From Bombyx mori (lineage: Eukaryota > Arthropoda > Insecta > Lepidoptera > Bombycidae), in the NCBI RefSeq assembly GCF_030269925.1, contig NC_085129.1:13879501-13943500 (forward strand): a stretch of DNA of 64,000 nt, written 5' to 3'. The notes beneath the pieces were generated by a model. That model was not told the DNA's origin. It searched no databases and saw nothing but the letters and a program-made list of their open reading frames with translations. Positions 41,279-53,329 of this stretch are shown here, one piece after another; position 1 is the stretch's first letter, and every line of letters begins with the position of its first letter. Made by a program: the position numbers and the translations under genes.

Positions 41279-44200
41279 ATCTTGAGTTCAGTATTTAAAA
41301 ACCCTTGTTCTAGATACTCCAAGACTGTCGAGGTATGAAATGATACAAAGAAAAAATATTTATTTATATTTTTATTAAATTAATTCTATAACTTTCTTAC
41401 ATATAGTAAATAATAAAAGTGCCAATTTCGTCAATTACATTGATTGATGCAGTTACATATTCACACCAGCTTATTTACAACAGTCAGTACAATATTTTTA
41501 CTCTGACGAGAGACACTTCGTATCGGCGTAGCCGCGCCTTTATCTCGATAATTCCGCATTCGATTTTCAATATCGATAATCCACTTTTCGCATCGCATTG
41601 TTGCCGATAGTTCAATCAAACGTTTATACAAAACACTGGAACCTATAACAGATGTTTGATGACTATTCACGCACTTTATTTACAACCTTTTCCTCCACAT
41701 CGACGACAAAAGAATAACTGAATGACCGCGCTCGGCCCGCTTCACCATTTACAACAATATTAAGATAGTAACGTATATTTATTCGCCAATACACAGAGAA
41801 CAGTTTGGTACTAGGCGAACGAGAACGCGTCAGGCGACGCTGCGTCACAACTCCGCGTTTCTTGGTCCAAGAATATATCTATTTATTTGTATAAAATTTT
41901 GTCCCAAATATTTACAACTGTTAATTTTTACAACTTCAGCGTAATGTTTTTTTTTTAACAATGACACACGGCCTAAAATTGCGCGGAATTGTGACGCACG
42001 CCTGAAATGGCCAAGGAATTCACGAATGTTCAGTCCCTATGACAAGATTGCTTTACTAAAAATTTTTTTTATCTAAATATCACGCTCTGTTGTCACTTAG
42101 CGCGTCACCTGGTGGTTCTGATGCATATGTTACAATTTATGACCTCAACGTATTTATATCTCATAAAAAGATTATCTATCTATAAATATGTTTATTCACA
42201 CCAGAACCACTCACACTACCCTATCGTTACAGTGATATTATTACTTAGCGCTATTTACGCTGTAAACAACTACTGGAACAATCGAACGATATCGCAAAAT
42301 AAACACTGTAGCAATAGGACAATTTTTAAAACAGATTACAACGAAACTATAGATTAGATTCGATGGCCCGCGTGTCCCGTTTTATTAGACTTAGCTATTC
42401 GTAGACAATAGCGTCCCTGTTACATAGTTTAAAAATTAATATTTAGATATAACAAAAGTGAAGTCTTATACAGAATTTGTACTCATTATAGGCGTCCCGT
42501 CGCCGCTTGAACACTCCTTGCAAATAAACGTTAGAGTGTGATTTAAAAACGTCAAACGTATAGGACACGGAATGAAAATTGAATACGAGTGCTAGATACA
42601 AATAAATAAAAAAAAAAACAATGCAATATTACATGAATAGTGTCCGTAGCGAATGCATTGAACCGAAAATCAACAAGTAGCGATTCGATGAAAGAAAACA
42701 CTGGTACGAGTCACGAAATTAATTGGTCACTAAACAATCTAAAATAAATATATTCTTTTATGATAAAATAAATAAATAAAATTTCATTTTCCTTAAAATT
42801 TATCTGTTCCAAATACGAAGAAGACACATTTAACAACTTTAAAGATGACAGTGGTACAGCTCTAGTGACGGGAGTAAAAATGACTGATGAATAAATTGGA
42901 ATCGAATGAGGAAATTTTGAATGAAGTTAACAACTTATTTTGATGCATTTAATAATTCGATGCATTTTTATATCACTTGCAAAAATAAATTTACGTGAAG
43001 TTGTACTCATTTCCGCTTATTACATATTATATAATGAAATCCTTTGAATATCCAAAATATTGAAGTTCCTTCCTTCAATATTTTTTTTATTGCTTAGATG
43101 GGTGCACGAGCTCACGGCCCTCCTGCTGTTAAGTGGTTACCGGAGGAGGACTTCCACAACATAAATTCCGCCACCCACCTTGAGATATGAGTTCTAAGGA
43201 TAGTTAGTTCTAGATAGATCTACACAACTGTCATTTTTACATGTTAGAGCTTCGTATTTGATAAGTTCTACTCTCCGTAATATTTGGAATAGAGATTAAA
43301 GTGTCTTATTCTGAAAATATTCAACTCAAAACAACAAGTCAATAGAAATAAAATCAGTTTTTTTTAACGAATCTATATAATATAAATGTCGATTTTATTA
43401 ATTATTAATTAAATCGACTTCAATAACGAACAAAATATAATTATTGAGTAATGTAATTTTTTTAGAATAAGACATAGTTTGACATAAGCAGTTCTGAGCA
43501 TTTCAAGTGGGTAGTTGATGTATCGGACAAGAAACACTTAAGAAATACAAAAACCAATTGACGAAGTTCGGGGATTTACGTATAGATTTCCAAATAAAAT
43601 TAATTAAACGAATTGTTTTCGATGTTAAATAAAGGAAACCAAAATATTTTTTTTAAACGCGGCAAAGATTCTCATGCTCTTGTCTATGTCTTTGTAGATA
43701 TTCTATGTTTTAATTTGGGCACAGATTATACGTACTTGCTGAAATACCATTAGGAAGATGGAAAAATCAACGACTTGGACTATGGAGGATAGAGGTAAGA
43801 ATAATTAACTGTGTATAGGAAAATTGTCCGTCGAAATGTGTTAAATTAGGGTGGCGCTACATTAGCATCAGGGTAAATTTTAAAGGAAGCACCAAATATT
43901 ATTACTAGAGTAGATTTGAGAAGTTTTATCCATAACTTTTCTTTTATTCAGATACTTTTTCATAAAATGAAATGTCAATAAATCAATAACCGTACTATTT
44001 ATTCATTGTTTACGAAATAAAATCACTCTAGGTGCACGTCTTCTTGTAATAATTCTATAAGGTTTATTGCATTATTTTGTACAATGTAAGTTGTTGAAAA
44101 TTTCCATAATTAACTACTTTAGTTGAAATGATTTTTTTTTACTCTGCATACTGCAGTTCATCTAGAATTGCTACCATACCATAGGTGAGAGGGTATTTAT

Positions 44201-44556
44201 AGGATAGAGTTGCATAATTTTTCAGCTTTTTCCCATACGAGATTCTCCTTACCTCTACCCTCCGTAGCCAGGACGTACAATTTGCAGCCGCTAATCAAAG
44301 TTGTTGAATGAATGATAATGTGTGAGTGTTGTGAGCGAGCGAGTCGCGTCCGACGGAAGCCGCGCGCCTTCCACGAGAGATCACCGGTCGTTTAAACGAT
44401 ACTTACAAAAAATGTCATTTTAAAACTAAACTTATCCATAAACGTTCGTAATTAAAACAAATTTACATTATTTTAGTAAGAAAATTAAAACAAACATCAT
44501 TCGTCAGGGCCCGAACATTACGCGAATATCAAACGCTCGAAGGAGAAACAAAACGA
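41279..44556. other. AT-rich stretch without a supported gene
   Basis: It contains a partial Bm1 (43080-43205). A GC-rich patch at 44,320-44,400 has no usable frame with splice sites. The A/T-rich, TTTATT-containing text from 41,340 on could be the 3' UTR of the minus-strand gene at 48,702, but no decisive signal shows this. Confidence 0.45.
43080..43205 (-). mobile_element. Bm1 SINE 3' part
   Basis: On the plus strand it starts TTTATTGCTTAGATGGGTG, GAGCTCACGGCCC and ends CCACCTTGAGATATGAGTTC. The 5' half is absent. Confidence 0.85.
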
Positions 44557-44740
44557 ACAGTGTGCTTAGTGCGAGTTTTTTTTAACGTTCTCGATAGCGT
44601 AGAAGTTAACCCAATTTTGTATGCAGTTGGAACAGCGCCCCTAGCGGCGAACGTAGGCAAACGATCCTATTCCATACAAATATGAGCTAACTTTTACGCT
44701 ATCGAGAACGTTAAAAAACTAAGCGCACTAAGCACACAGT
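44557..44740. mobile_element. Long-hairpin MITE, copy 3 (184 bp)
   Basis: Ends ACAGTGTGCTTAGTGCGAG and, reversed, ACTGTGTGCTTAGTGCG. The arms carry ACGTTCTCGATAGCGTAGAA / TTTTACGCTATCGAGAACGT and the centre is GCGCCCCTAGCGGCGAACGT. Both arms are well kept. Confidence 0.88.
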
Positions 44741-45105
44741 TTTATCGAAATCCACTGATATTCAGTCGCTCGTTTTTTTTTTATAAAGATGTCAATGAAA
44801 GTATACGTGCACTCATATTGTTTTGTTTGAGAAAATAACAATAAAAAAATAATAGAATTGTAACGACCCTATTCTCCCCACGTATAATCATTTTTGGTAC
44901 ATTTGTCCACGTAAAGTAAAATTGTCGAAATGAACATGTCATCGAAATATTAGGATGTTTTATTCATCAGCTTCTGGAATCATTCGGTGGATTATTACAA
45001 AACTAACAGTTGCAATAGATTATTCGACTGTATTATGACGTTGTAGCATTTACAAAAGCAATTTTTTCTTTATTTATTTTTTGAACCTGCATTTTATTGC
45101 TCTTT

Positions 45106-45347
45106 ACTGGTGGTAGGACCACTTGTGAGTCCGCGCGGATAGGTACCACCGCCCTGCCTATTTCTGCCGTGAAGCAGTACTGTGTTTCAGTTTAAAGGGT
45201 GGGGCAGCTGTTGTAACTATACTGAGACTTTAGAACTTGTATCTCAAGGTGGGTGGCGCGTCTACGTTGTAGATGTCTATGGGCTCCAGTAACCACTTAA
45301 CACCAGGCGGGCTGTGAGCTCGTCCACCCATATAAGCAATAAAAAAA
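45106..45347 (+). mobile_element. Bm1 SINE (head missing)
   Basis: A complete body from TGGTGGTAGGACCACTTGTG to CATATAAGCAATAAAAAAA. A CR1-like tail in the opposite direction lies just after it. Confidence 0.92.
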
Positions 45348-45377
45348 TATTATTGGACTTGGAAAGCATCGACAATT

Positions 45378-45498
45378 ATTTTTTTATTGCCCTTGTAAGC
45401 AGACGAGTACACTGCCCACCTGATAGTGAGTGGTTACCGTCAATGCCAGGGACAGAGCCAAGCCGCTGCCTACCGTTAAGTGAAGAAGGACATGTCCT
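45378..45498 (-). mobile_element. CR1-like LINE tail, inverted
   Basis: On the minus strand: GGACATGTCCTTCTTCACTT, ACGGTAGGCAGCGGCTTGGC, CACTATCAGGTGGGCAG, CAATAAAAAAATAA. The GACATGTCCTTCTTCA block is the coding end (DMSFF) seen in the copy at 27,935. Confidence 0.82.
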
Positions 45499-45999
45499 AA
45501 AATTATCGTGTTTTTGCTCTTTTTTTTTTCATGAATACGACAGTCGGCACAGAGTTTTAAAACTTTCATATTATAGTATCTTTCAACGAAGCTATTAATT
45601 AATTTAAATAAAATTATTTCCGTAAAACAGTCAAAAATCCTATTGTTAAATGTAATGTTATTTATGATACAATGTAAACCTAAGCTTGTCGTTTATTGTG
45701 CCAATAAAATTAACAATGTCGATTATTTTTAGAAGATTACTCAGATACGAACAGACTAGCCTTAAATAAAACATCCCTTGTAAAATGACTCGTAAACTTC
45801 GAACTGTGTGACATTAAAGTGAGATCATTAATATTCAAATATTAATACTTATTTAAATTAAAACAAATATGTTAGTGAGTTGAGTGTATGTGTTTTTAAA
45901 ATGACTTCCATAATTGATAATGTAATTGAACTTAATTTAAGATGAGGTTCGCTTGTGTCGTCTAATTTTAACATCATATAACATGTTTTATGTATTTGT
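45499..45999. other. Short AT-rich gap
   Basis: Nothing recognisable on either strand. Confidence 0.6.
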
Positions 46000-46192
46000 T
46001 AGCCCACTGAGTTTCTCGCCGGATCTTCTCAGTGGGTCGCGTTTCCGGTCCGGTGGTAGATTCTGCGAAGCACTGCTCTTGCTAGGGTCAGTGTTAGCAA
46101 CTCTCCGGTTTGAGCCCCGTGAACTCACCTACACACGTTAGGGTGAAGCTGAAATAGCCTCTCAAGGCTATCAGCATAGGTAGGAAAAAAAA
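46000..46192 (+). mobile_element. Jockey-tail LINE end, well kept
   Basis: It runs from AGCCCACTGAGTTTCTCGCC through GTGGTAGATTCTGCGAAGCA, GAGCCCCGTGAACTCACCTA to CAGCATAGGTAGGAAAAAAA. The clearest example of this tail in the window. Confidence 0.85.
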
Positions 46193-46339
46193 ATGTATTT
46201 GTATTAAAAAAGTTATAAACGCAACTATATTAACCAGATTGAATTAACCAACGTTAGTACGCGGATTCGCGCTGTTGTTATCTCACAATCAACCATTTTG
46301 TTCTCAGTCTCAGAAAACAATTATTAAGTACCATCTAAG

Positions 46340-46450
46340 ACTTCAAGGTGGGTGGCGCATTTACGTTGTAGATGTCTATGGGCTCCAGTAACCACTTAAC
46401 ACCGAGTGCGCTGTGAGAGCTCGTCCACCAATCTAAGCAATAAAAAAAAA
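46340..46450 (+). mobile_element. Bm1 SINE 3' part
   Basis: From CTTCAAGGTGGGTGGCGCAT to CAATCTAAGCAATAAAAAAA. 5'-truncated. Confidence 0.88.
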
Positions 46451-48240
46451 CTTGCAATGTCGCCCGCGACTACAAAGTACTCGAAACATAGGCGATAATT
46501 AAATAATAATTAAAAGAAAGAAGAAAAAAAATCCGCTAGATTATAGCTGTGTGGGTAGTTTTAAATAAGTCTACGGTTCGCGAAAACCATAGAGTTACCG
46601 TCTAAAAGTTTCGTGTTTTTTTTTATAGAATGTTAATATGGTAAATGGAAAAATGTCGCTTTCACGTTGTAAGATATTGCGACGTGGTAAAATACAAAAT
46701 AAATTTTTGGAACAACAAATTTAAAGTTATCATGAATGATGACGTTAAAATTAGACAACTACAACAAAAACTTAGAGAAATTTAGATTGAAACGATAAAT
46801 AAAAAAAAAAAAACATCATTATTGTTTCTTCTTAACGAAGAAAGACCGACACTAAATGTCCTGTTAAGCTATTTCAATGAATGAATCCTAAAACAACAAA
46901 AAAAAAATATGGTAAGAACTGAATTTTTCGAAAAATAAATTAACTATCTACAAAGTTATTTTACGAATATTGAAATTTAAGCAACTGGGCTTCCGGATTG
47001 AAACGAAAGGGTAGGAAATAAAATTTGTTTATTTTTTATTTCTTGTCTGTAATGTTTATTAAATTATGTTATAGTGAAATCAATGGAACGCTTCCGAATA
47101 ATTATTTTACGAATCGTTTCAAAGCCGCTAATGCAATATCGATTCTGAGGGTGAATATTGTATTTGTTATTTTTATGTTTATAAATCAAAATTATTTCAA
47201 TATTTTCATCAATCAAATTAATATCAACTAATCGTTAATTTTTACAAAAAAAATAATTATATATATACACAGATAAATATAAAATTAAATTACTATATTA
47301 ATATATTCTCTTTACAACATATTGCATAACACATATTTTTAAATTTCAGCAACAAAATAATAAAAACAACAATAATTAATAAGTACTTAGAGAGTTTGAA
47401 GTATATGAAAAAAAAAACTGTATTCGATTATGTCCAATATATAAGTAGAAAAATAAAAATGTTAATATACTCAACCAAAGGATCCCTTGGTAAAGAGAAC
47501 GAGCTTGTGATTAGTCAAACTGGCCGAGGTAATACAACATCAGATAAGCAGTTTCAAAAAAAAATATAAAAATTGCACGATTTTAAGTGTTTACAACACA
47601 GTGGAATATGCTATGTCTCGACGTTATATCATTACAAACGAATGGAATAAAATAAAATAGAAACAGTCTAATCACTTAGTATTGCAATCGACCGTGTCGA
47701 GCCAAGCTCGGTAAATAAAATTCTGATGAGCGAAATGTGTATAATAATAATAATAATTATAAAAAAAAACACTTTGATTTTTGGCAATTTTGTACTTAGT
47801 GATGTTTCGTAGAGGTGTGTGGGTGTGTCGTGCGATGTCTTGTCGGGAGCGTGACGCGGCGCGGGCGCGACGCTGTCACAGTTAAAACGTTCGACTTATA
47901 TTTTGTACATGTAACAACGAAATGTTCTACGTTTTCTTGTATACGTTATTTATATACGTGTGCGTTGATATTGTTCACGCGACGCGCCGCAACCGCCCAC
48001 CTGGAAAGTAGAAAGAGTAAATTAGCATTATTCTCAAAAGTAACAACGTTCAATAATTTTATATCAACAATATTTTATATCGTTAAAGATAGGTCGTATT
48101 CGGGAACTGGTTATACTTTATTCCGTTTGTGTCGTATATGTTGTCAGTAGCTGTAACATAGAAGAAATTTCTAGCTTGACAACCTTTGATTTATTGTTCT
48201 TTTAACTAATGATTTTTTGGGCATGAAGCTCCCTAATGTT
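46451..48240. other. AT-rich stretch upstream of the minus-strand exon's 3' side
   Basis: No gene is firmly supported. A GC-rich patch at 47,815-48,010 on the minus strand begins after a good acceptor (CTACTTTCCAG, to 48003) and reads VGGCGASREQYQRTRI before a stop. It could be an alternative last exon of the gene at 48,702, with low confidence. Confidence 0.35.
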
Positions 48241-48665
48241 TTTTATTTTTATTGCTTAGATGGGTGGACGGGTTTACAGCCCACCTGGAGTCAAGTGGTT
48301 ACTGGAGCCCATATACATCTACATCGTAAATGCCGCCACCCACCTTAAGATATGAGTTCTAAGTTACAAGGCTACCCTTCAAACCGAAACGCATTACTGC
48401 TTCACAGCAGAAATAGGCGGGTTGGTGGCACCTACCCGTGCGGACTCACAAGAGGTCCTACTACCAATAATTACGCAAATTATAATGTTGCGGGATTTCA
48501 TTTTTATTACACGATTTTTATTCCTTAACCGTGTCAGTCAATCGTGAACATTTGTTATGTACGTATTTCATTAGAAAAATTGGTTCCGCCTGCGGAATCC
48601 GAACACCGGTGCATCGCTAGATACGAATGCACCGGACGTCTTATCTTTTAGGTCACGATGACTTA
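48241..48665 (-). mobile_element. Near full-length Bm1 SINE with tRNA-like head
   Basis: On the minus strand it begins with GACCTAAAAGATAAGACG (A-box-like) and GGTGTTCGGATTCCGC (decayed B box). Then follow the linker with ATTTGTTATGT-like text and TTACACGAT..., the standard body, and AAGCAATAAAAATAAAA. The head is homologous to that of the copy at 54,839. Confidence 0.87.
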
Positions 48666-48701
48666 TGTGAACAGGTACAGATTGTATCGTTATAAACTCA
48701 C

Positions 48702-48906
48702 CTAGACCCTCGTGGATCTTACAGTGCGTCTGGGGCGGTTGTACGCGGTCTGGGGCGTGTACACGAGCGTCGTGTAGCTGTAGGGGGAGACGGGCCTGCC
48801 TCGCCGAGCCGCCTCACCCACTCCGCTGTCGGCGCTGTAGCCCGACACTAGCGACTCACTGTCGCTCTGGTTCGACGTGTAGCCGATGACGTCCACTTCA
48901 TCTGCC
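48702..48906 (-). CDS. C-terminal exon of a probable membrane receptor (PDZ ligand -STRV)
   Basis: On the minus strand the acceptor is TTTTTGATTGGCAG (to 48907). AT completes a codon, then GAA GTG: it reads EVDVIGYTSNQSDSESLVSG, YSADSGVGEAARRGRPVS, PYSYTTLVYTPQTAYNR, PRRTVRSTRV and TAG (48702-48704). It is about 62% GC in AT-rich surroundings. The Ser/Tyr-rich text with no fold looks like a cytoplasmic tail. The last residues T-R-V form a class I PDZ ligand. Neuroligins end in a similar TRV, so an insect neuroligin is one candidate, but the tail alone does not prove it. The stop codon is followed at once by GTGAGT, a consensus donor, so an intron may follow the stop or an alternative form may exist. 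Upstream exons are not visible in the window. Confidence 0.6.
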
Positions 48907-48908
48907 AA

Positions 48909-49137
48909 TCAAAAACGTCTTTCAGTATAAGATGTACAGGTTAAGGCCTCTGACGAAAACACTTGGCGTGACCTTGCGAATGGATTTTGACTCGATTCTG
49001 CGACCAATAGTTATTCCTTATAAAACATCTGGAGGATATTTTAGAATAAAATATAATACTATTTAAGGTTTACTATGCTGACAATCCGTTGTATTTTACT
49101 GAAACGTCTCTGCTTCTGGAAATGTCAATTCATTTTT
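48909..49137. other. Intron or flank before the minus-strand exon
   Basis: Nothing recognisable apart from the pyrimidine tract of the acceptor. Confidence 0.5.
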
Positions 49138-49360
49138 TTTACTACCTAAACTGATAGCCTTGAGAGGCTATTTCCGTGTAACCTTAACTAGTAGGTGAGC
49201 TTTCTTGGCTCAAAACGGAGGTGTTGCTAACACTGGCCATAGCAAGAGCAGTGCTACGCAGAATCTACCACCGGATCGGAAACGCGACCCTCTGAGAAGA
49301 TCCAGCGAGAAACTCAGTGGGCTGTGTCTGTGGGTTAATTTACTCGAGAACGATGACCGG
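49138..49360 (-). mobile_element. Jockey-like LINE end
   Basis: On the plus strand: CTACCTAAACTGATAGCCTT, TAGCAAGAGCAGTGCTACGC, GAAACTCAGTGGGCTGTGTC, TTAATTTACTCGAGAACG. This is the reverse complement of the tail plus a few bases of the coding end. Confidence 0.8.
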
Positions 49361-49609
49361 CCAATTTATTGATTGCTAACACAATAAAAAGAAGAAGTAA
49401 AGATAAACGTAACGTTAAGAAAATAGCTGACGTTTGGAAGCGACGCCCGCGAGGAACAGCTGAGCCCGCAATCATTTGTTCGCTGTACATTGCTGATTCA
49501 TGAAATTTAAATACGATAAAAACGACGAGTATTTATGCTAAAATTAGTAAATTATTGTAAACCTCAAAAACTGATGCTTCCCGGAAAAATAGAAGTCGAA
49601 ATGTTTTTT

Positions 49610-49733
49610 TCCTTTTTTTTGCTTAGATGGGTAGACGTACGAACTGGTGTTAAAAGGGTTACCGGAGCCCATAGACATCTACAGTATAAATGCCGCCACA
49701 CACCTTGAGATATGAGTTCTAATGTCTCAGTTT
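49610..49733 (-). mobile_element. Bm1 SINE 3' part
   Basis: On the plus strand it starts TTTTTTTGCTTAGATGGGTA and ends CACCTTGAGATATGAGTTC. The usual GCTCACAGCCCACC is partly lost. Confidence 0.8.
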
Positions 49734-50225
49734 GTCTCAATTCGACTGTATGTTTTTTTTATGTTTGTTACCTCATAACTTTTGACTGGGTGAATCGATT
49801 TTGATGATTCTTTTTTTATAAGAAAGCTGACTTTTCCCGTGTGGTCTCATTTCACTTTAGTCATTTAGTTCAGTTCTGATAATGGTATCCATGAGAAAGC
49901 CGTTTAAGTCTTAAATTTGCATTAACTCAATAACTCATCACACCAACCGATATCTTTTTTTTTTTATTTGAAGTCGGTTTTTATTAAAGCATGTCTACTT
50001 ACAATTATTTAAAGTACAAGTGTCAAGTGGAAGGAATCTAATGTCACATATTCTAGTCTAACGTCTAATGCGACGGACAGACAGCATTCGCGCTGCCTTC
50101 AACATCCACGTCACCAAGGCGGTAATTGCTGACGAAAGTTACAAACAATAGTGGAAAATCGTATGCGAAATAATGGTCTGATGGATTCCGTTGACGGTTG
50201 GGGAATCCAGACAAAGAGGAAGTCT
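49734..50225. other. AT-rich stretch
   Basis: It contains text such as GTGAATCGATTTTGATGATT and TTCAGTTCTGATAATGG, common in 3' ends of insect retroelements, but no termini or coding part. No gene seen. Confidence 0.4.
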
Positions 50226-50496
50226 TAATAAATAATATAAATATATTTACTAACAATCATGCCACGTTAACTGGTCCCGTGCTAAGTTCGTAAAGAACTT
50301 GTGTTACAGGTACCAGATAACAGAAATAAATGTAAGATTTTTATTATACACAATAATACACATACATATATTTAATATACATTCATAACCCAGTTTTTTT
50401 TTTTAAATATTTATCATATCCTCCCTTGGCGGGATTCGAACCCGCGACCCCTTTGTGTAGTGACCATGCCACTGACTACTACACCAGACGGCCGTT
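50226..50496 (-). mobile_element. tRNA-headed SINE (second family)
   Basis: On the minus strand the head GGCCGTCTGGTGTAGTAGTC, GGGGTCGCGGGTTCGAATCC carries A- and B-box promoter motifs. The body has GTATATTAAATATATGTATG and CTTAGCACGGGACCAG, and it ends GCCACGTTAACTGG-like then AT-rich repeats. The 5' and 3' parts of the head do not pair, so it is not a tRNA gene. Confidence 0.7.
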
Positions 50497-50939
50497 ATGT
50501 TCCATTCAACCTAGGTTAGTAGTTATATGAACTGTAATACCCTGTACACAGTTTAGCGATTTTTTACAAAATGCACTTCTTTTTAATTATCCAAAACCTC
50601 CCCCCAAATTCACATAATTGATGCTAAAACTATCGTACTGTTAACTGTAATTACGTACTACAAAAAAAAAACCAGACAAAAACTTTTCCTAATTAAAAAA
50701 ACCTCGCGAAATTTCCACAGGAAGATATTAAAATGAAAGAAACAAAAAAAAGTCAAAAAGTAGAGTGATTAATGCAGCACACTCGAAGCACTTAGGCACA
50801 AAACGGAATTATAAAGCGTGCGTATTTTATGCACGGAATAATCTCCTTACGTCGCTTATAGAGTTTTTTTTATGTCTGCATCGTCGTGTGGCTCAAATGT
50901 AATTCGATGTTAGGGTTGAAATATACATGATGAAATATA
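50497..50939. other. AT-rich gap
   Basis: No gene or repeat recognised. Confidence 0.6.
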
Positions 50940-51259
50940 CATTTAAAGTCAGTTCCATTAGTCTGCTTTTATGGGATTACTTGGATTGGTCAATAGTGAC
51001 TGCTTTACAAGACATTTGTTCTAAAGTTCTTGAAAAAAATAATTCTAGATATACAGGGTGTCCCAGAAACAACAGATAATACTGAAACACCTCATAGTAG
51101 AGCCATTGGGGACACAAAATAAAAAAATATAAATTCTCTGGTAGTATCGAAATTACGTATTTTAAAAAAAAAGTTGATATTTTCCGCCTTATGAAGCAGT
51201 CACTATTGACCAATCCAAGTAATCCCATAAAAGCAGACTAGTGGAATTGACTTTAAATG
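50940..51259. mobile_element. MITE with 66-bp inverted repeats and TA target duplication (320 bp)
   Basis: The arms 50940-51005 and 51194-51259 are reverse complements with only about two mismatches (CATTTAAAGTC...GTCAATAGTGACTGCTT). TA flanks both ends. The interior carries AGGGTGTCCCAGAAACAA. Likely a mariner-group non-autonomous element. Confidence 0.9.
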
Positions 51260-52538
51260 TAATCCCGCAAAATTCGTGGGAACTCAAGCTTAATCATTCA
51301 TGTTTCATTACAACAAATTTAGCACAACTTACAAACTTTATCGGACTACGAGACGAGCGTCTCGTCAATAATTCTCGATTCGATAATCGAAAGTTTTCAC
51401 GATATTCCAGCGTAGCAACCCTATTTTCATCTCACACGAGTGTTCAAAGATAAGCCGCCATGGAAATTTGATTCAGAGATTATTCTTTATTGAAAAAGAA
51501 AATAGAAAAAAAAGTACTTTAAGAGGCTATTTAGACGGGCTCCTAATATTGCGAGGGGGGATATTTTAAGAGAAATTGCGTTGAAGAATAATAGATGAGG
51601 GATTAATGTTATCAGAGGTGAATGTTACACTTTACTTATTCTGTTAGATCAACAGGGGATTGTGAATATGTAATTTCAAAGTTCAACAGCCTATTACGGG
51701 GATAATCAACAAACGCTTCAAATGTTAAGTTTGTGGAAGGTTTAACGACGGAGGGAAGATCTTTCACCGAGCGGGTGATTTTGCTCGGTAGACCGACAGT
51801 CCGAAAGTTGTTGTTCGGAACTTGTATATATGCAAACTTATTTTGAAAATATCGTAAGCTAGATTAAGGCATCTATCAAATATCTTATGTTTTCTGATGG
51901 CTACCGCCACAAGTTGAATATATTCCTTTTTTTTTATAGTGTCAAAAGAGTTGGAGAACGTAGCGAGAAGAGAAAGAAGTTGCACGCCGTTCATTTGAAA
52001 ATAAACGATCCCAATATAAGTTGCATCGTGTTGAGAAAAAGATTAGGTGTCAGGACCAATCCGACTCTCTCCCTTGAATGATGCGGTTTAACAATTCATT
52101 GTTCGATTTCTACGAATCTACACTAAATCTAAAAGTGGCAAAAGAACTCTGAATTCATTAACCAAAACTCAAAGACTTCAAATAATCTATTCATATTTCA
52201 ATAGAACATTTTCGGATCGGCAGACAAAACGAAAAAAAAAAAAAAGAAAAATGTACGATGATATCGAACGAAAAAGATATTAGATGAAAGACATTCGAAA
52301 GATAAATTAGTTATAAACTTCTATTTTAGTTTGTGAAAGCTTCGAGCTTAGCACTAGGGATGATAAAACTTCGTAAACTTCCTAAGATACTTTGAATGAA
52401 AATATATTGCACATGACATGTGTCAAATAATGACGACTTATGGCAAAAGCATCGTATGCCCTAAATTCCAAAGCTCGTTTCGAGATCCATACTTAAGTTT
52501 TAAATATTTTATTGTATGTCTTCTTTTCTATTGTAGCA
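51260..52538. other. AT-rich stretch without a supported gene
   Basis: Open frames of 64-84 codons here have no coding composition or splice context. Confidence 0.6.
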
Positions 52539-53050
52539 CTAGCAGACCCGGCCACACGTTGCTGTGGCTAAGGTTTTTGTTTTTAAATAACACTTGTCCG
52601 GCTATGCTAATAACAAAAGTTAACAAAGTAAGAACAATTGGATTTCACTGTATTGCGTTTACTACGAAATAAATTTAACTTATACTTTAGCCTCAGCAAG
52701 AGGTGGTGCTTATGCCATTAAATTGTAGCTTATGTGAAACGTTGGTAATTTTAACACAGCGCCATCTATGAGATATTAATGTCGTATTGTAATTGTCTGT
52801 AAAAGCTGATTTAAAGCACCATCTGTTTTAGACTTATGAAGATTTACAATTAATAACAATAATCAACATAAGAAATCATTTTATTGTTAACTAATAAATA
52901 TTGTGACCATTAATCGAAATAAAAACCATCCTATGGCCTAAGTTGGAACAAAACACATATTTAAAAAAAAAATAAGTTAAAATCGGTTCAGTAGTTTAGG
53001 TGTCCATCGCGGACAAACAACGTGACACGTAATTTATATACATTAAGAAG
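52539..53050 (-). mobile_element. Helitron-like element (about 510 bp)
   Basis: On the minus strand the 5' region reads TATAAATTACGTGTCACGTT, GTTTGTCCGCGATGGACACC, a wording I associate with lepidopteran Helitrons. The 3' end is GGGTCTGCTAG followed by T. The exact TC start is ambiguous within a TTCTTC run. Confidence 0.6.
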
Positions 53051-53329
53051 AAGATATATTTTAAGAATATGGAATATGGAAATTCTGGTTTAAGTGTTTG
53101 GCGACTACAGCAACTATCAGTCAGCGAGTGTGGTTTCGTCGTAAGAAATTCAATGCTAGTACTTAGTGAACCAATTATTATACGATGATGGAACTATTGT
53201 AGTAGAATGAAAATGCCCGTCATTTTGTAACTTGCATTCCTGTATGAGTAAGGAAACTCAAGGGTTCAGCTTGTTTGCAAACGGCCCGAACTCCAATAAA
53301 CAGCTCAAGAGCAGCTGTTTGACAAATGA

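Noticed and set aside
41663..41848. 61-codon Arg/Ser-rich frame, minus strand
   Set aside because: No splice context and no motif; likely chance.
44300..44400. GC-rich patch that could be an exon
   Set aside because: No open frame with acceptable acceptor and donor on either strand.
50414..50496. tRNA-like sequence with a good B box
   Set aside because: The 5' and 3' ends do not pair as an acceptor stem and the sequence continues into a SINE body, so it is a SINE head.
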